64,000 nt of DNA from Vibrio echinoideorum (GTDB lineage Bacteria > Pseudomonadota > Gammaproteobacteria > Enterobacterales > Vibrionaceae): NCBI RefSeq assembly GCF_024347455.1, contig NZ_AP025484.1:1860001-1924000 (forward strand), given 5' to 3'. The number at the start of each line of letters is the position of its first letter. Position 1 is the first letter of the stretch. This document shows, in pieces, positions 26,081-34,403 of the stretch. A program made the position numbers and the translations under genes. The notes below the pieces were generated by a model that saw only the letters and a list, made by a program, of their open reading frames with translations, made no database searches and was not told where the DNA came from.

Positions 26081-26716
26081 CTATGGTGCTAGGCGATCAA
26101 TATCCCAGCTGTTGTCTTTGCGAGAAAACAGGAAGCGGTCGTGCAAACGGTGTTCACCACCTTGCCAAAACTCGATGCTATCAACACGTACTCGGAAACC
26201 ACCCCAAAAAGAAGGCACTGGGATCTCTCCTTTTTCGAACTTCTGCTTAAGCTCTAAATACTTACCTTCCAAAATCCCACGAGCAGAGATACGACTACTT
26301 TGCTTACTTGCAATAGCGGCCAGTTGGCTTTCTTTCGGGCGAGATGTGAAATACTTCATGTTTTCCAACGCTGTCAGCTTTTCAGCAGTACCCGTTACAT
26401 GAACTTGTCGCTCTAAAGGATGCCAAGGGAAATGCAAACTGATTTTGCTATTGTGCTCAAGTTGATGCGCTTTTCGACTACCCAAATTGGTGTAAAAAAC
26501 GAAACCATCTTTATCAACATTCTTCAGCAAAACAATTCGTTGGAATGGCTGACCATTTTCGTCAACTGTCGCGACTGTCATTGCAGTAGGATCAGTCATC
26601 TTAGCTTCAATCGCTTGCTCTAGCCATTGATTGAATTGGTCAATTGGGTCTGCGGCCAAGTCTTTACGTCTCAATCCACCCTGAGCGTATTCACGACGAA
26701 TGTCTGTCAGTTCCAT
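26081..26716 (-). CDS. pdxH: Pyridoxamine 5'-phosphate oxidase
   Basis: 211 residues, full length. It shows the PdxH N-terminus ([18 protein letters not shown]), the FMN-binding [12 protein letters not shown], and the C-terminal [15 protein letters not shown] followed by the family's typical W.I.RLAP end. It makes pyridoxal 5'-phosphate from PNP or PMP using FMN and oxygen. AAGGAG lies 8 nt before the ATG. Single gene, convergent with vqmA. Confidence 0.96.
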   Translation of the reverse strand: MELTDIRREYAQGGLRRKDLAADPIDQFNQWLEQAIEAKMTDPTAMTVATVDENGQPFQRIVLLKNVDKDGFVFYTNLGSRKAHQLEHNSKISLHFPWHPLERQVHVTGTAEKLTALENMKYFTSRPKESQLAAIASKQSSRISARGILEGKYLELKQKFEKGEIPVPSFWGGFRVRVDSIEFWQGGEHRLHDRFLFSRKDNSWDIDRLAP

Positions 26717-26882
26717 TTGGTTGCTCCTTATGATTTTTTGTGATTCTGCGCTGTAATCCTTTGAAACACAAGTCTAAGCCTTGGTTTTGTCTCACAGAAG
26801 CTGCTCTGTGTTAACGAGATCTCGGTACTCTAACGGCCATATTGATAGTCTATATGTAAACCGATTGTAACCTGAGTTTCTA

Positions 26883-28868
26883 GTGACTAAAAAACTGTCC
26901 AACCTAATCACACCTTTTGTTTTCCTCTCATTATTATTAGGGGTGGCGGGGTTAACCGCGACTCATTTTTTGGCCGTAAAATTTCAAGAAAAAATCGTTA
27001 CCCAGCAACTTAACGAAGCCGCCAACAAAGCGAATCTGCAAATCGACTCTGAGCTAGATAAGTTCAAACAGATCCCGGATTTACTCAGCCACGACCCGCG
27101 TCTGCTCTCATATTTTGTCCCGTCATTACAATCGGACAAGGCCTCCGCAACGCAGCTCAATAAGTTGTTGTTCGAATGGTCGAATCAAAGTCAGGCCGAC
27201 ACCATCTATATTCACGACCGAAGTGGCACAGTGATAGCTTCCAGTAATTATCAACAACCGCGTACTTTTGTCGGCGAAAACTTCTCGTTTCGTCCCTACT
27301 TTGCCTCTGCAATGAAGGGCAACAACACACAATACGTAGCGCTCGGTGCTCGCTCCAATGTCAGAGGGTATTTTCTTTCCTCACCGCTCTACGTAGCAGG
27401 CCACATTGTTGGCGTCCTTACGGTTAAAGTGAGCTTGGAAAATCTTGAGAATATCTTAACCAGTGATGATTTTGAGATTGTGGTACTCGACTCGAACCAA
27501 GTCGTCTTTCTGTCGAACCAAGCTTCTTGGTTGTATCACTCCTTGCTGCCACTCAATCAACAGCAACAAACAGAAATATCGACCCAGCGACAATACGGCC
27601 AGAGTGAAATTTCGATCATCGAAGACTTTCGATCTTCAAACCTTCAACAAAAAACTAACGACGCGATTCAACCTAAAGGTCTTCAACCAAACCAAGTTCA
27701 AAAGGAACTCACAGCCAATCAGTTGTTTCAGCTTGGTACTTTTAATCTTTACCCCGCACCTATTAGCAATAATCAATACCAAGTCGTCGCGTTAAAAGAG
27801 ACCAAAGCCGAACTGATTAAGGTGCTTCAGATCGACGTCATCTTCATTGTCATTTATAGCTTGGTGATGCTGATTGCTTGGTCGTGGCGTCAAACCTACA
27901 TAGCGAAAGTAGCGTTAACCCGACTAAATCAAAACCTAGAACAGACCGTTGATAAACGTACCCACTATTTAAAGCAATCTAATCAACAGCTCCAGCAAAC
28001 AATATTTCAGTATCAAGAATCACAACTGAAGTTAAAACAGACAGAACAAGAGTTGACTCAGACGGCTAAGCTAGCGGTGTTGGGTGAGCTGTCAGCCAGT
28101 ATTAACCACGAAATAAACCAACCACTGGCTGCGCTCAGAACCTACAGCGAGAACAGCTTAAAGTTGCTTGAAATGGAACGGACAGATTTAGTCAAAAGCA
28201 ACCTAGATAAAATGATTGCTTTAAATACATCGATTACCGAGATCATCGCTCGCCTAAAGGTTTTCACCCGTAAGGTCACCAAACAAGAACATCACGTGGC
28301 GAACTTGCATCAAGCGGTCAACAACGCCACCAGTATTCTCAGTGCATTAATGATCAAACAAGGTATTACGCTTAGGTTAAGCACAGTGCCGGATGACATA
28401 AATGTAGCGATTCATCCAACCGAACTAGAACAGGTGTTGGTTAATCTGATTCACAACGCGACTCAAGCACTTCAACAACAGGCCATAGAGCAGCCAGCCC
28501 CAAGACCACAAACCTCACGGCTACAAACTTCAGGGCAACAAATCTTAGAGCAACAAGCCTTAGGAGAACAAAACCTAGGACAACACGCTTTAGACCTACA
28601 AACGATTCCACAAATTGGGGTGGAATGGCAACGCAAGAACGATACCTGTCAGCTGATCATATGGGATAACGGAGTTGGCATACCTAAACATAAACTTGAA
28701 CAGCTCTTCGACCCATTCTTCACCACCAAACCGGAAGGCTTAGGGCTTGGATTATCAATATCGAAACGGATCATTGAAGCGTATCACGGCACGATTACCG
28801 CAGCCCAGTTAGAGCCTTCAGGCATGGTATTCTCGCTAAATATTCCGCTCTATAAGAACAAGAACTAA
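26883..28868 (+). CDS. dctB: DctB-like sensor histidine kinase with repeat insertion
   Basis: 661 residues, GTG start. TM1 (about 7-30), a periplasmic double-PAS/Cache domain (32-315, with SSNYQQPRTFVGENFSFRPYF and YVALGARSNVRGYFLSSPLY typical of DctB C4-dicarboxylate sensors), TM2 (about 318-338), coiled coil, then HisKA with NHEINQPLAALRTYS (His409) and a GHKL ATPase (LVNLIHNATQAL, DNGVGIP, GLGLGLSISKRI). Between the N box and the G1 box lies a Gln-rich insertion of about seven pentapeptides (near 543-577). No dicarboxylate transporter gene is nearby, so the signal is uncertain. It is followed by its response regulator. Confidence 0.85.
   Translation: MTKKLSNLITPFVFLSLLLGVAGLTATHFLAVKFQEKIVTQQLNEAANKANLQIDSELDKFKQIPDLLSHDPRLLSYFVPSLQSDKASATQLNKLLFEWSNQSQADTIYIHDRSGTVIASSNYQQPRTFVGENFSFRPYFASAMKGNNTQYVALGARSNVRGYFLSSPLYVAGHIVGVLTVKVSLENLENILTSDDFEIVVLDSNQVVFLSNQASWLYHSLLPLNQQQQTEISTQRQYGQSEISIIEDFRSSNLQQKTNDAIQPKGLQPNQVQKELTANQLFQLGTFNLYPAPISNNQYQVVALKETKAELIKVLQIDVIFIVIYSLVMLIAWSWRQTYIAKVALTRLNQNLEQTVDKRTHYLKQSNQQLQQTIFQYQESQLKLKQTEQELTQTAKLAVLGELSASINHEINQPLAALRTYSENSLKLLEMERTDLVKSNLDKMIALNTSITEIIARLKVFTRKVTKQEHHVANLHQAVNNATSILSALMIKQGITLRLSTVPDDINVAIHPTELEQVLVNLIHNATQALQQQAIEQPAPRPQTSRLQTSGQQILEQQALGEQNLGQHALDLQTIPQIGVEWQRKNDTCQLIIWDNGVGIPKHKLEQLFDPFFTTKPEGLGLGLSISKRIIEAYHGTITAAQLEPSGMVFSLNIPLYKNKN
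28510..28614 (+). repeat. 15-nt tandem repeats inside the DctB-like gene
   Basis: About seven diverged in-frame 15-bp units encode QTSRL QTSGQ QILEQ and similar pentapeptides in the ATPase domain. Confidence 0.75.
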
Positions 28869-28929
28869 ATCGTCCATTTTGTTTACTCATGAGAACACCA
28901 ATTTCACACCATTGTTAAGGACTCGACTT

Positions 28930-30237
28930 TTGCACTCCATGCCCAAACTCTATTTTGTCGACGACGAACCCGCCATTCGGGACTCCGTAGAACAAGCCAT
29001 GCTCATAGAAGGCATCGACATTACCTGCTTCCCAAATGCCATTGAGGCGTTAAAGCAGATCAACGTTGCACAAGCAGGAATCGTGATCACCGACATTCAC
29101 ATGCCTGTGATGGATGGTATTCAATTTACTCAGAAGCTGTTGAGTCATAATCCTAACTTTCAAATCATCGTGCTGACAGGGCATGGTGATGTTCAAACGG
29201 CAGTGTCTGCAATGAAGTCTGGCGCTTATGATTTTTTGGAAAAACCGTTTGTTGTCGATGACCTACTAACAGCAGTAAAAAAAGCCGCAGATAAGCTCGC
29301 CTTGGTTGAAGAGAACAATCTATTAAGAAAAGAACTTGCGATGCAAAATCAGGTCGGGCCAAAACTGATCGGTCAATCGCTAGCCATGCAGGCCTTACGC
29401 CGTGAGTTAATCACTCTAAACTGCCAAGAAAACCCACTGCTGCTGTTTGTTGGAGATATCGGAACCGGAAAAAGGATCACCGCGCAATACACTCATGACT
29501 TACACAGTCATCACACCGCCGAGCTCTGCCCAATCGCCTCGTTCAATTTGCCACGCAGCGATGAAGCGGCATTTCAGCAATTTATTTTGCAACTGTTCCG
29601 CAAATATCAGGGCGGAACGATCTATATCCATGAAACAGAAGCACTAACACGGGAGCAGTGGCTATGGTTAGCGCGTCTAAAACCCATTCTACTTCGTGAA
29701 AACTCATGCAAGACCAATGCAACTTGTATCATTATCGCAACCACAATAGTTCCAACTACAATTACCAATGAACTGCGTCGATTTGATTTACTCCCCTTGG
29801 CACAAAGAACAGAAGATATAGGCTCTTTGTTCAAACACTTTGCTCGCGGTGCAGCAAGTCGATATCAGTTGCCGCCACCGGTTATCACAGAGAAAGAGAT
29901 TCAACGGTTAATCAGCTCTAATTGGACCGATAACATTCGACAACTTCGTCAACATGCAGAGCTCAGAGTGTTGACGCAAATCAAGCAACCGTCGCTCGAT
30001 CGCGATGAATACGATGAGCAAAATGATGAAGATCCGCTTGATGTTAGCATTGAGGAACAACAGCAATCACTGGGCCAACGTACCGATAGCTTTGAGCAAA
30101 TCCTCTTGATTGAGGCGCTACATCGCCACCAAGGGCGCTTAAAAGAGGTGCAGCAAGAGCTGAAAGTGTCGCGAAAAACGCTTTATGACAAACTGAGAAA
30201 GCATCAACTCGATAAAACGGATTTCAAAAATCGATAA
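28930..30237 (+). CDS. dctD: DctD-like response regulator with degenerate AAA+ domain
   Basis: 435 residues from TTG at 28930 (AAGGA 8 nt upstream); an ATG at 28939 is the alternative. The N-terminal receiver has the phosphorylated Asp in VITDIHMPVMDG. A central region follows the sigma-54 activator layout but is shortened: Walker A is GDIGTGKR, the Walker B region reads GGTIYIHETEAL without the usual Asp, and no GAFTGA loop is present. The C-terminal Fis-type helix-turn-helix (LKEVQQELKVSRKTLYDKLR) is intact. It is therefore unlikely to activate sigma-54 polymerase in the usual way and may act only as a phosphorylation-controlled DNA binder. It pairs with the upstream kinase. Confidence 0.85.
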   Translation: MHSMPKLYFVDDEPAIRDSVEQAMLIEGIDITCFPNAIEALKQINVAQAGIVITDIHMPVMDGIQFTQKLLSHNPNFQIIVLTGHGDVQTAVSAMKSGAYDFLEKPFVVDDLLTAVKKAADKLALVEENNLLRKELAMQNQVGPKLIGQSLAMQALRRELITLNCQENPLLLFVGDIGTGKRITAQYTHDLHSHHTAELCPIASFNLPRSDEAAFQQFILQLFRKYQGGTIYIHETEALTREQWLWLARLKPILLRENSCKTNATCIIIATTIVPTTITNELRRFDLLPLAQRTEDIGSLFKHFARGAASRYQLPPPVITEKEIQRLISSNWTDNIRQLRQHAELRVLTQIKQPSLDRDEYDEQNDEDPLDVSIEEQQQSLGQRTDSFEQILLIEALHRHQGRLKEVQQELKVSRKTLYDKLRKHQLDKTDFKNR

Positions 30238-30349
30238 GAATTAAAAAATATATAAATTCAAAGATTTAAAGGAGCAAAATCTTAACATTTATCAAAAGTA
30301 AGAATACACTCATTAGGCTTGCACTTTTATTTAGCACACAAGGACTGTT

Positions 30350-31741
30350 ATGAGTCAGAAGAATTTCAGCAAATTGAACGAAACCGAACTTGAGTATGTC
30401 GATGACAAAACAGCGGCGCTGCTACTCAATACACCCACCAGTGCGCGCATTATGCTGTGGGTGATCGTTCTATTTTTTATTGCTGCTATTGGGTGGTCCG
30501 CATGGGCAGAGATAGACAAAGTCACGGTTGGCCAAGGTAAAGTTATCCCTTCTTCCCAGATCCAAGTGGTGCAAAACCTTGAGGGCGGCCTAGTAAAAGA
30601 GATACTAGTCAGAGAAGGTCAACAAGTTCAAAAAGGTCAACAGTTGCTCTTGATCGATGACACTCGATTCCGTTCTGACTTTCGAGAACGAGAGCAACAA
30701 GTCGCCAACTTAACCGCTAGCGTGTTAATGCTTTCAGCTTCATTTAACAGTGTGGTCATCAACGAAGAGTTCTCGGTCGAGAACTGGAAGAAAAGTGTCC
30801 TACTAGACTACGGTAAACTCGCCTTCCCACCCGCGCTCTACGAGCTTCAGCCCAAACTGGTTAATCGCCAAAAGGCCGAATATCGCCAAGACTTGAACAA
30901 TCTAAAAAACCAACTTTCTGTTTTTGATCAACAAGTTGAACAGAAGCAACAAGACCTTATTGAAATAAAAGCGCGCGTCAATAACTTAAGACAAAGTTAC
31001 AAATTTGCCCGCCAAGAATTAGACATAACAAAACCTCTTGCCGATGAAGGGGTGGTACCAAGAATTGAACTACTCAAACTTCAAAGACAAGTGAACGACA
31101 CTCGTCGAGAAATGACCTCCAGCGAACTCAAAATCCCTCTCCTTCGTTCCGCAATCAAAGAGTCTATGTTAAGCCGTATTGATGCCGCATTGAGCTTTCG
31201 TTCAGAACAACAAGAGAAGCTGAACGAAGCCCAAGACAAACTCTCAGCCATGACCGAATCTTCAATTGGCCTTGAAGACAGAGTAAATCGAACCATAGTG
31301 GTTTCTCCCGTAACCGGAACGGTAAAAACACTTGGCATTAATACCGTGGGCGGCGTAATTCAACCAGGTATGGACATTGTTGAGATAGTACCGACAGAAG
31401 ACTCACTCTTGGTTGAGGCAAAAATCGCCCCACAAGACATCGCATTCCTTCGTCCTGAATTGACCGCTATTGTTAAATTTAGTGCCTATGACTTCACTAA
31501 ATATGGTGGTCTTGAGGGCGTATTAGAGCACATCAGTGCCGATACAACCCAAGATGAAGAAGGCAACAGCTATTACATCGTGCGTGTGCGCACTGACAAA
31601 TACAGCTTTGGCCACAATGAAGAGCTACCGATCATTCCCGGTATGACGGCTTCTGTCGATATCATCACAGGCAAGAGAACCGTGCTTGAGTACATGTTGA
31701 AACCCATTCTCAGCGCTCAAAACAACGCGCTGAAAGAGTAA
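30350..31741 (+). CDS. lapC: Type I secretion membrane fusion protein (LapC-like)
   Basis: 463 residues of the HlyD family. A cytoplasmic N-terminus, one TM (about 35-55), a lipoyl half (GQGKVIPSSQIQVVQNLEGG, then VREGQQVQKGQ), long coiled-coil hairpins (about 150-310), the second lipoyl half (VVSPVTGTVKTLGINTVGG) and a beta-barrel end. It bridges the inner-membrane ABC protein and an outer-membrane TolC-type channel. It is first of four genes in the order of LapC, LapG, LapD, LapB homologues. The outer-membrane partner is not in this window. Confidence 0.9.
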   Translation: MSQKNFSKLNETELEYVDDKTAALLLNTPTSARIMLWVIVLFFIAAIGWSAWAEIDKVTVGQGKVIPSSQIQVVQNLEGGLVKEILVREGQQVQKGQQLLLIDDTRFRSDFREREQQVANLTASVLMLSASFNSVVINEEFSVENWKKSVLLDYGKLAFPPALYELQPKLVNRQKAEYRQDLNNLKNQLSVFDQQVEQKQQDLIEIKARVNNLRQSYKFARQELDITKPLADEGVVPRIELLKLQRQVNDTRREMTSSELKIPLLRSAIKESMLSRIDAALSFRSEQQEKLNEAQDKLSAMTESSIGLEDRVNRTIVVSPVTGTVKTLGINTVGGVIQPGMDIVEIVPTEDSLLVEAKIAPQDIAFLRPELTAIVKFSAYDFTKYGGLEGVLEHISADTTQDEEGNSYYIVRVRTDKYSFGHNEELPIIPGMTASVDIITGKRTVLEYMLKPILSAQNNALKE

Positions 31742-31800
31742 GGACGTTTGATGGTTAACAACGCCTTTCAATATGTAGCGAACAAACAAGAGCAGAGGCT

Positions 31801-32469
31801 ATGAAGTCTCAGGTTTCGCTCTTGTTGCTAGTCCTCACCTCTTTTACCTCTATGGCGCTCAATAAGAGCGATCAACGATGGGTAGATGCGGTCTCCGAAA
31901 CCTACGGAGAAAGAGCTGGGAAGCGAGTCGCAACATGGCGCTCAAATATGACGTCATATGATGGATTAAGTGAAAAAGAGAAGCTCGAATCTGTTAACCA
32001 ATTCTTCAACCAAATGTACTTTGTTGACGACAACATACTTTGGGGAAAGAACGATTACTGGGCTACCCCACTGGAATTTTTAGGCAGTAACGCTGGTGAC
32101 TGTGAAGATTTCACTATCGCGAAGTACTTCTCTTTACTTGAACTGGGCGTCCCAGATAAAAAATTACGATTGGTGTACGTAAAGGCTCTTGAACTAAACC
32201 AATTTCACATGGTGTTGGCTTACTACTCAACACCCAGTGCAGAACCACTAATTTTGGACAACTTAAACCCTGAGATAAAACGCGGTTCCAAGCGCGGCGA
32301 TCTACGACCGATATACAGTTTCAATGGTAAAAACCTTTGGTTAATCAAGTCGGCAGCAGGTAGCGGCAAGCTAGCAGGGAAATCTTCAAGATTGAGCTTA
32401 TGGAACGACTTACGTTCTCGTGAGCGCTCTCTAAAATTAAACAAACCCATTATCAATTACGACGAGTAG
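31801..32469 (+). CDS. lapG: Periplasmic LapG-type cysteine protease
   Basis: 222 residues with a signal peptide (LLLLVLTSFTSMA). It belongs to the bacterial transglutaminase-like Cys proteinases. The catalytic triad is visible as Cys101 (GDCEDF), His136 (QFHMVLAY) and Asp153 (LILDNLNP). An acidic segment FVDDNILWGKNDYW fits the calcium site known in LapG. LapG cuts the N-terminus of a large LapA-type adhesin to release it from the cell surface, unless held by LapD. Only 5 nt separate it from lapD. Confidence 0.93.
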   Translation: MKSQVSLLLLVLTSFTSMALNKSDQRWVDAVSETYGERAGKRVATWRSNMTSYDGLSEKEKLESVNQFFNQMYFVDDNILWGKNDYWATPLEFLGSNAGDCEDFTIAKYFSLLELGVPDKKLRLVYVKALELNQFHMVLAYYSTPSAEPLILDNLNPEIKRGSKRGDLRPIYSFNGKNLWLIKSAAGSGKLAGKSSRLSLWNDLRSRERSLKLNKPIINYDE

Positions 32470-32474
32470 GTACA

Positions 32475-34385
32475 ATGACTTTATATAAACAGCTTGTGGT
32501 CGGGATGGTTGCAGTGTTCATATTGCTGATGACATCAGTTTTTATGATCGAATTCAATACGACCCGTGGATACTTAGAAGAGCAGCAACGCTCTGAGGTA
32601 AGTAATACCATTAATACTGTTGGACTGGCTCTCGCCCCTTACCTAGAAGAAAAGGACAAGGTGGCAGTGGAGTCTGTTATCAACGCCCTGTTTGATGGCA
32701 GTTCTTACTCCGTCGTGCGATTAATATTTCTCGACAGCGGCGATGATATTCTCCGCTCATACCCTGTGAAACCAACAGGCGTACCGCAATGGTTTACCAA
32801 CCTTAATCTATTTGAACCCGTTCATGATCGCCGCGTGATTACCAGTGGCTGGATGCAACTGGCTGAAGTCGAGATAGTGAGCCACCCAGGCCCTGCCTAT
32901 GATCAACTTTGGCAAGCATTTACACGCTTATTGACCTTATTCGGTGCGATCTTCTTACTGGGTTTGATTTCGATTTCATGGATCCTTAAACGAGCGCTGC
33001 GTCCGTTATCGTTGATCATTACCAAAATGGATCAGATCGCTAAGAACCAGTTCGGTGAACCTTTGATTCGTCCTAAAACAAAAGATCTGATCTTAGTCGT
33101 TGATGGCATCAACCACATGTCCACTCAAGTAGAGCTGGCTTTTAAAAACCAAGCTCAAGAAGCTCAACGACTTCGTGAGCGAGCGTATATTGATCCGGTA
33201 TCTCAACTCGGTAACCGTGCTTACTACATGTCTCAACTCAACCAATGGCTGGAAGAGTCGAGTTTAGGCGGCCTTGCCGTATTGCAAGCACAGTTCATCA
33301 GCGAAGAATATGATGAAAAAGGCTACCAAGAAGGCGATGCGTTGGTGCACCAACTCGCAGACCTGCTACAAGCTTCGATTTCGTCGCCTGATATCACCAT
33401 TGCACGTATCTCTACGGATGAATTTGGTTTCATTCTGCCAAACATTGACGAAAGCGAGCTTAAACTGATCGCAGATAGCATTGTTAACTGCGTTCAAAAC
33501 CTAGGTTCAGATCCAACAGGGACTGCTGCTGCACACCTTGCTCTGGGTGTCACTTACAGTAATAAGACAAAAACCAGTACTGAGATTATGTCGCTGGTGG
33601 ATAACGCGCTATCAAGTGCGAAAGCAAACCGTGAACTTACCTACGGTTACGTAACGGCTGACGACCACGGCGCAGTGATGGGTAAACAGCAATGGCGTAT
33701 GTTGGTAGAAGAAGCCATCATCAACGATCTCGTCACCTTCCGCCTGCAAGCTGCGAATAACGCTTTTGGCAAAACCTACCACCAAGAAGTATTCTCTGCG
33801 ATTGAGAAAGAAGGCGTTCGTTACGGAGCCAACCAGTATCTATATGCTCTAGAACAACTTGAAATGAGCCACATTCTCGACCAATACGTTATCGAGAAAA
33901 TGATTGAAAAATTGAATGCAAAAGAGGTGACAAGCCCTATTGCTATCAACATCTCTCCGAGCAGTATTGCTCAACCAAGCTTTATCCGTTGGATCGGAAA
34001 TACTCTGGATAAAAATGCGTCTATCGCACATCTACTGCACTTTGAGATTCCAGAAAACTGTTTCATCAATGTTCCTCACTACACTGCACTATTGTGTAAC
34101 ACCATCCGCAACGCTGATGCCGTGTTCGGTGTCGATAACTACGGACGTAATTTCCAATCATTGGATTACATCAACGAATACCGTCCAAGCTATGTGAAGC
34201 TCGATTACTTGTTCACACATAACCTTGATGATGAAAAGCAGAAATTCACCTTAACGTCGATCTCTAGAACCGCTCACAACCTAGGTGTGACCACTATTGC
34301 GTCTCGAATAGAAACTCAGACTCAATTAGATATCTTGTCTGATAACTACGTAGAAGTGTTCCAAGGCTTCATTGTTGATAAATAG
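32475..34385 (+). CDS. lapD: LapD-type c-di-GMP receptor
   Basis: 636 residues. TM1 (about 7-27), a periplasmic LapD/MoxY N-terminal domain with the W-containing VTSGWMQLAEVEI strand, TM2 (about 150-172), HAMP, then GGDEF and EAL domains. The GGDEF site is replaced by STDEF and no EAL triplet is seen, as expected for a receptor that binds c-di-GMP without making or cutting it. By known LapD action, bound c-di-GMP makes the periplasmic part sequester LapG and keep the adhesin on the surface. Confidence 0.92.
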   Translation: MTLYKQLVVGMVAVFILLMTSVFMIEFNTTRGYLEEQQRSEVSNTINTVGLALAPYLEEKDKVAVESVINALFDGSSYSVVRLIFLDSGDDILRSYPVKPTGVPQWFTNLNLFEPVHDRRVITSGWMQLAEVEIVSHPGPAYDQLWQAFTRLLTLFGAIFLLGLISISWILKRALRPLSLIITKMDQIAKNQFGEPLIRPKTKDLILVVDGINHMSTQVELAFKNQAQEAQRLRERAYIDPVSQLGNRAYYMSQLNQWLEESSLGGLAVLQAQFISEEYDEKGYQEGDALVHQLADLLQASISSPDITIARISTDEFGFILPNIDESELKLIADSIVNCVQNLGSDPTGTAAAHLALGVTYSNKTKTSTEIMSLVDNALSSAKANRELTYGYVTADDHGAVMGKQQWRMLVEEAIINDLVTFRLQAANNAFGKTYHQEVFSAIEKEGVRYGANQYLYALEQLEMSHILDQYVIEKMIEKLNAKEVTSPIAINISPSSIAQPSFIRWIGNTLDKNASIAHLLHFEIPENCFINVPHYTALLCNTIRNADAVFGVDNYGRNFQSLDYINEYRPSYVKLDYLFTHNLDDEKQKFTLTSISRTAHNLGVTTIASRIETQTQLDILSDNYVEVFQGFIVDK

Positions 34386-34403
34386 TTGTAAGGGTTATAT
34401 CGC

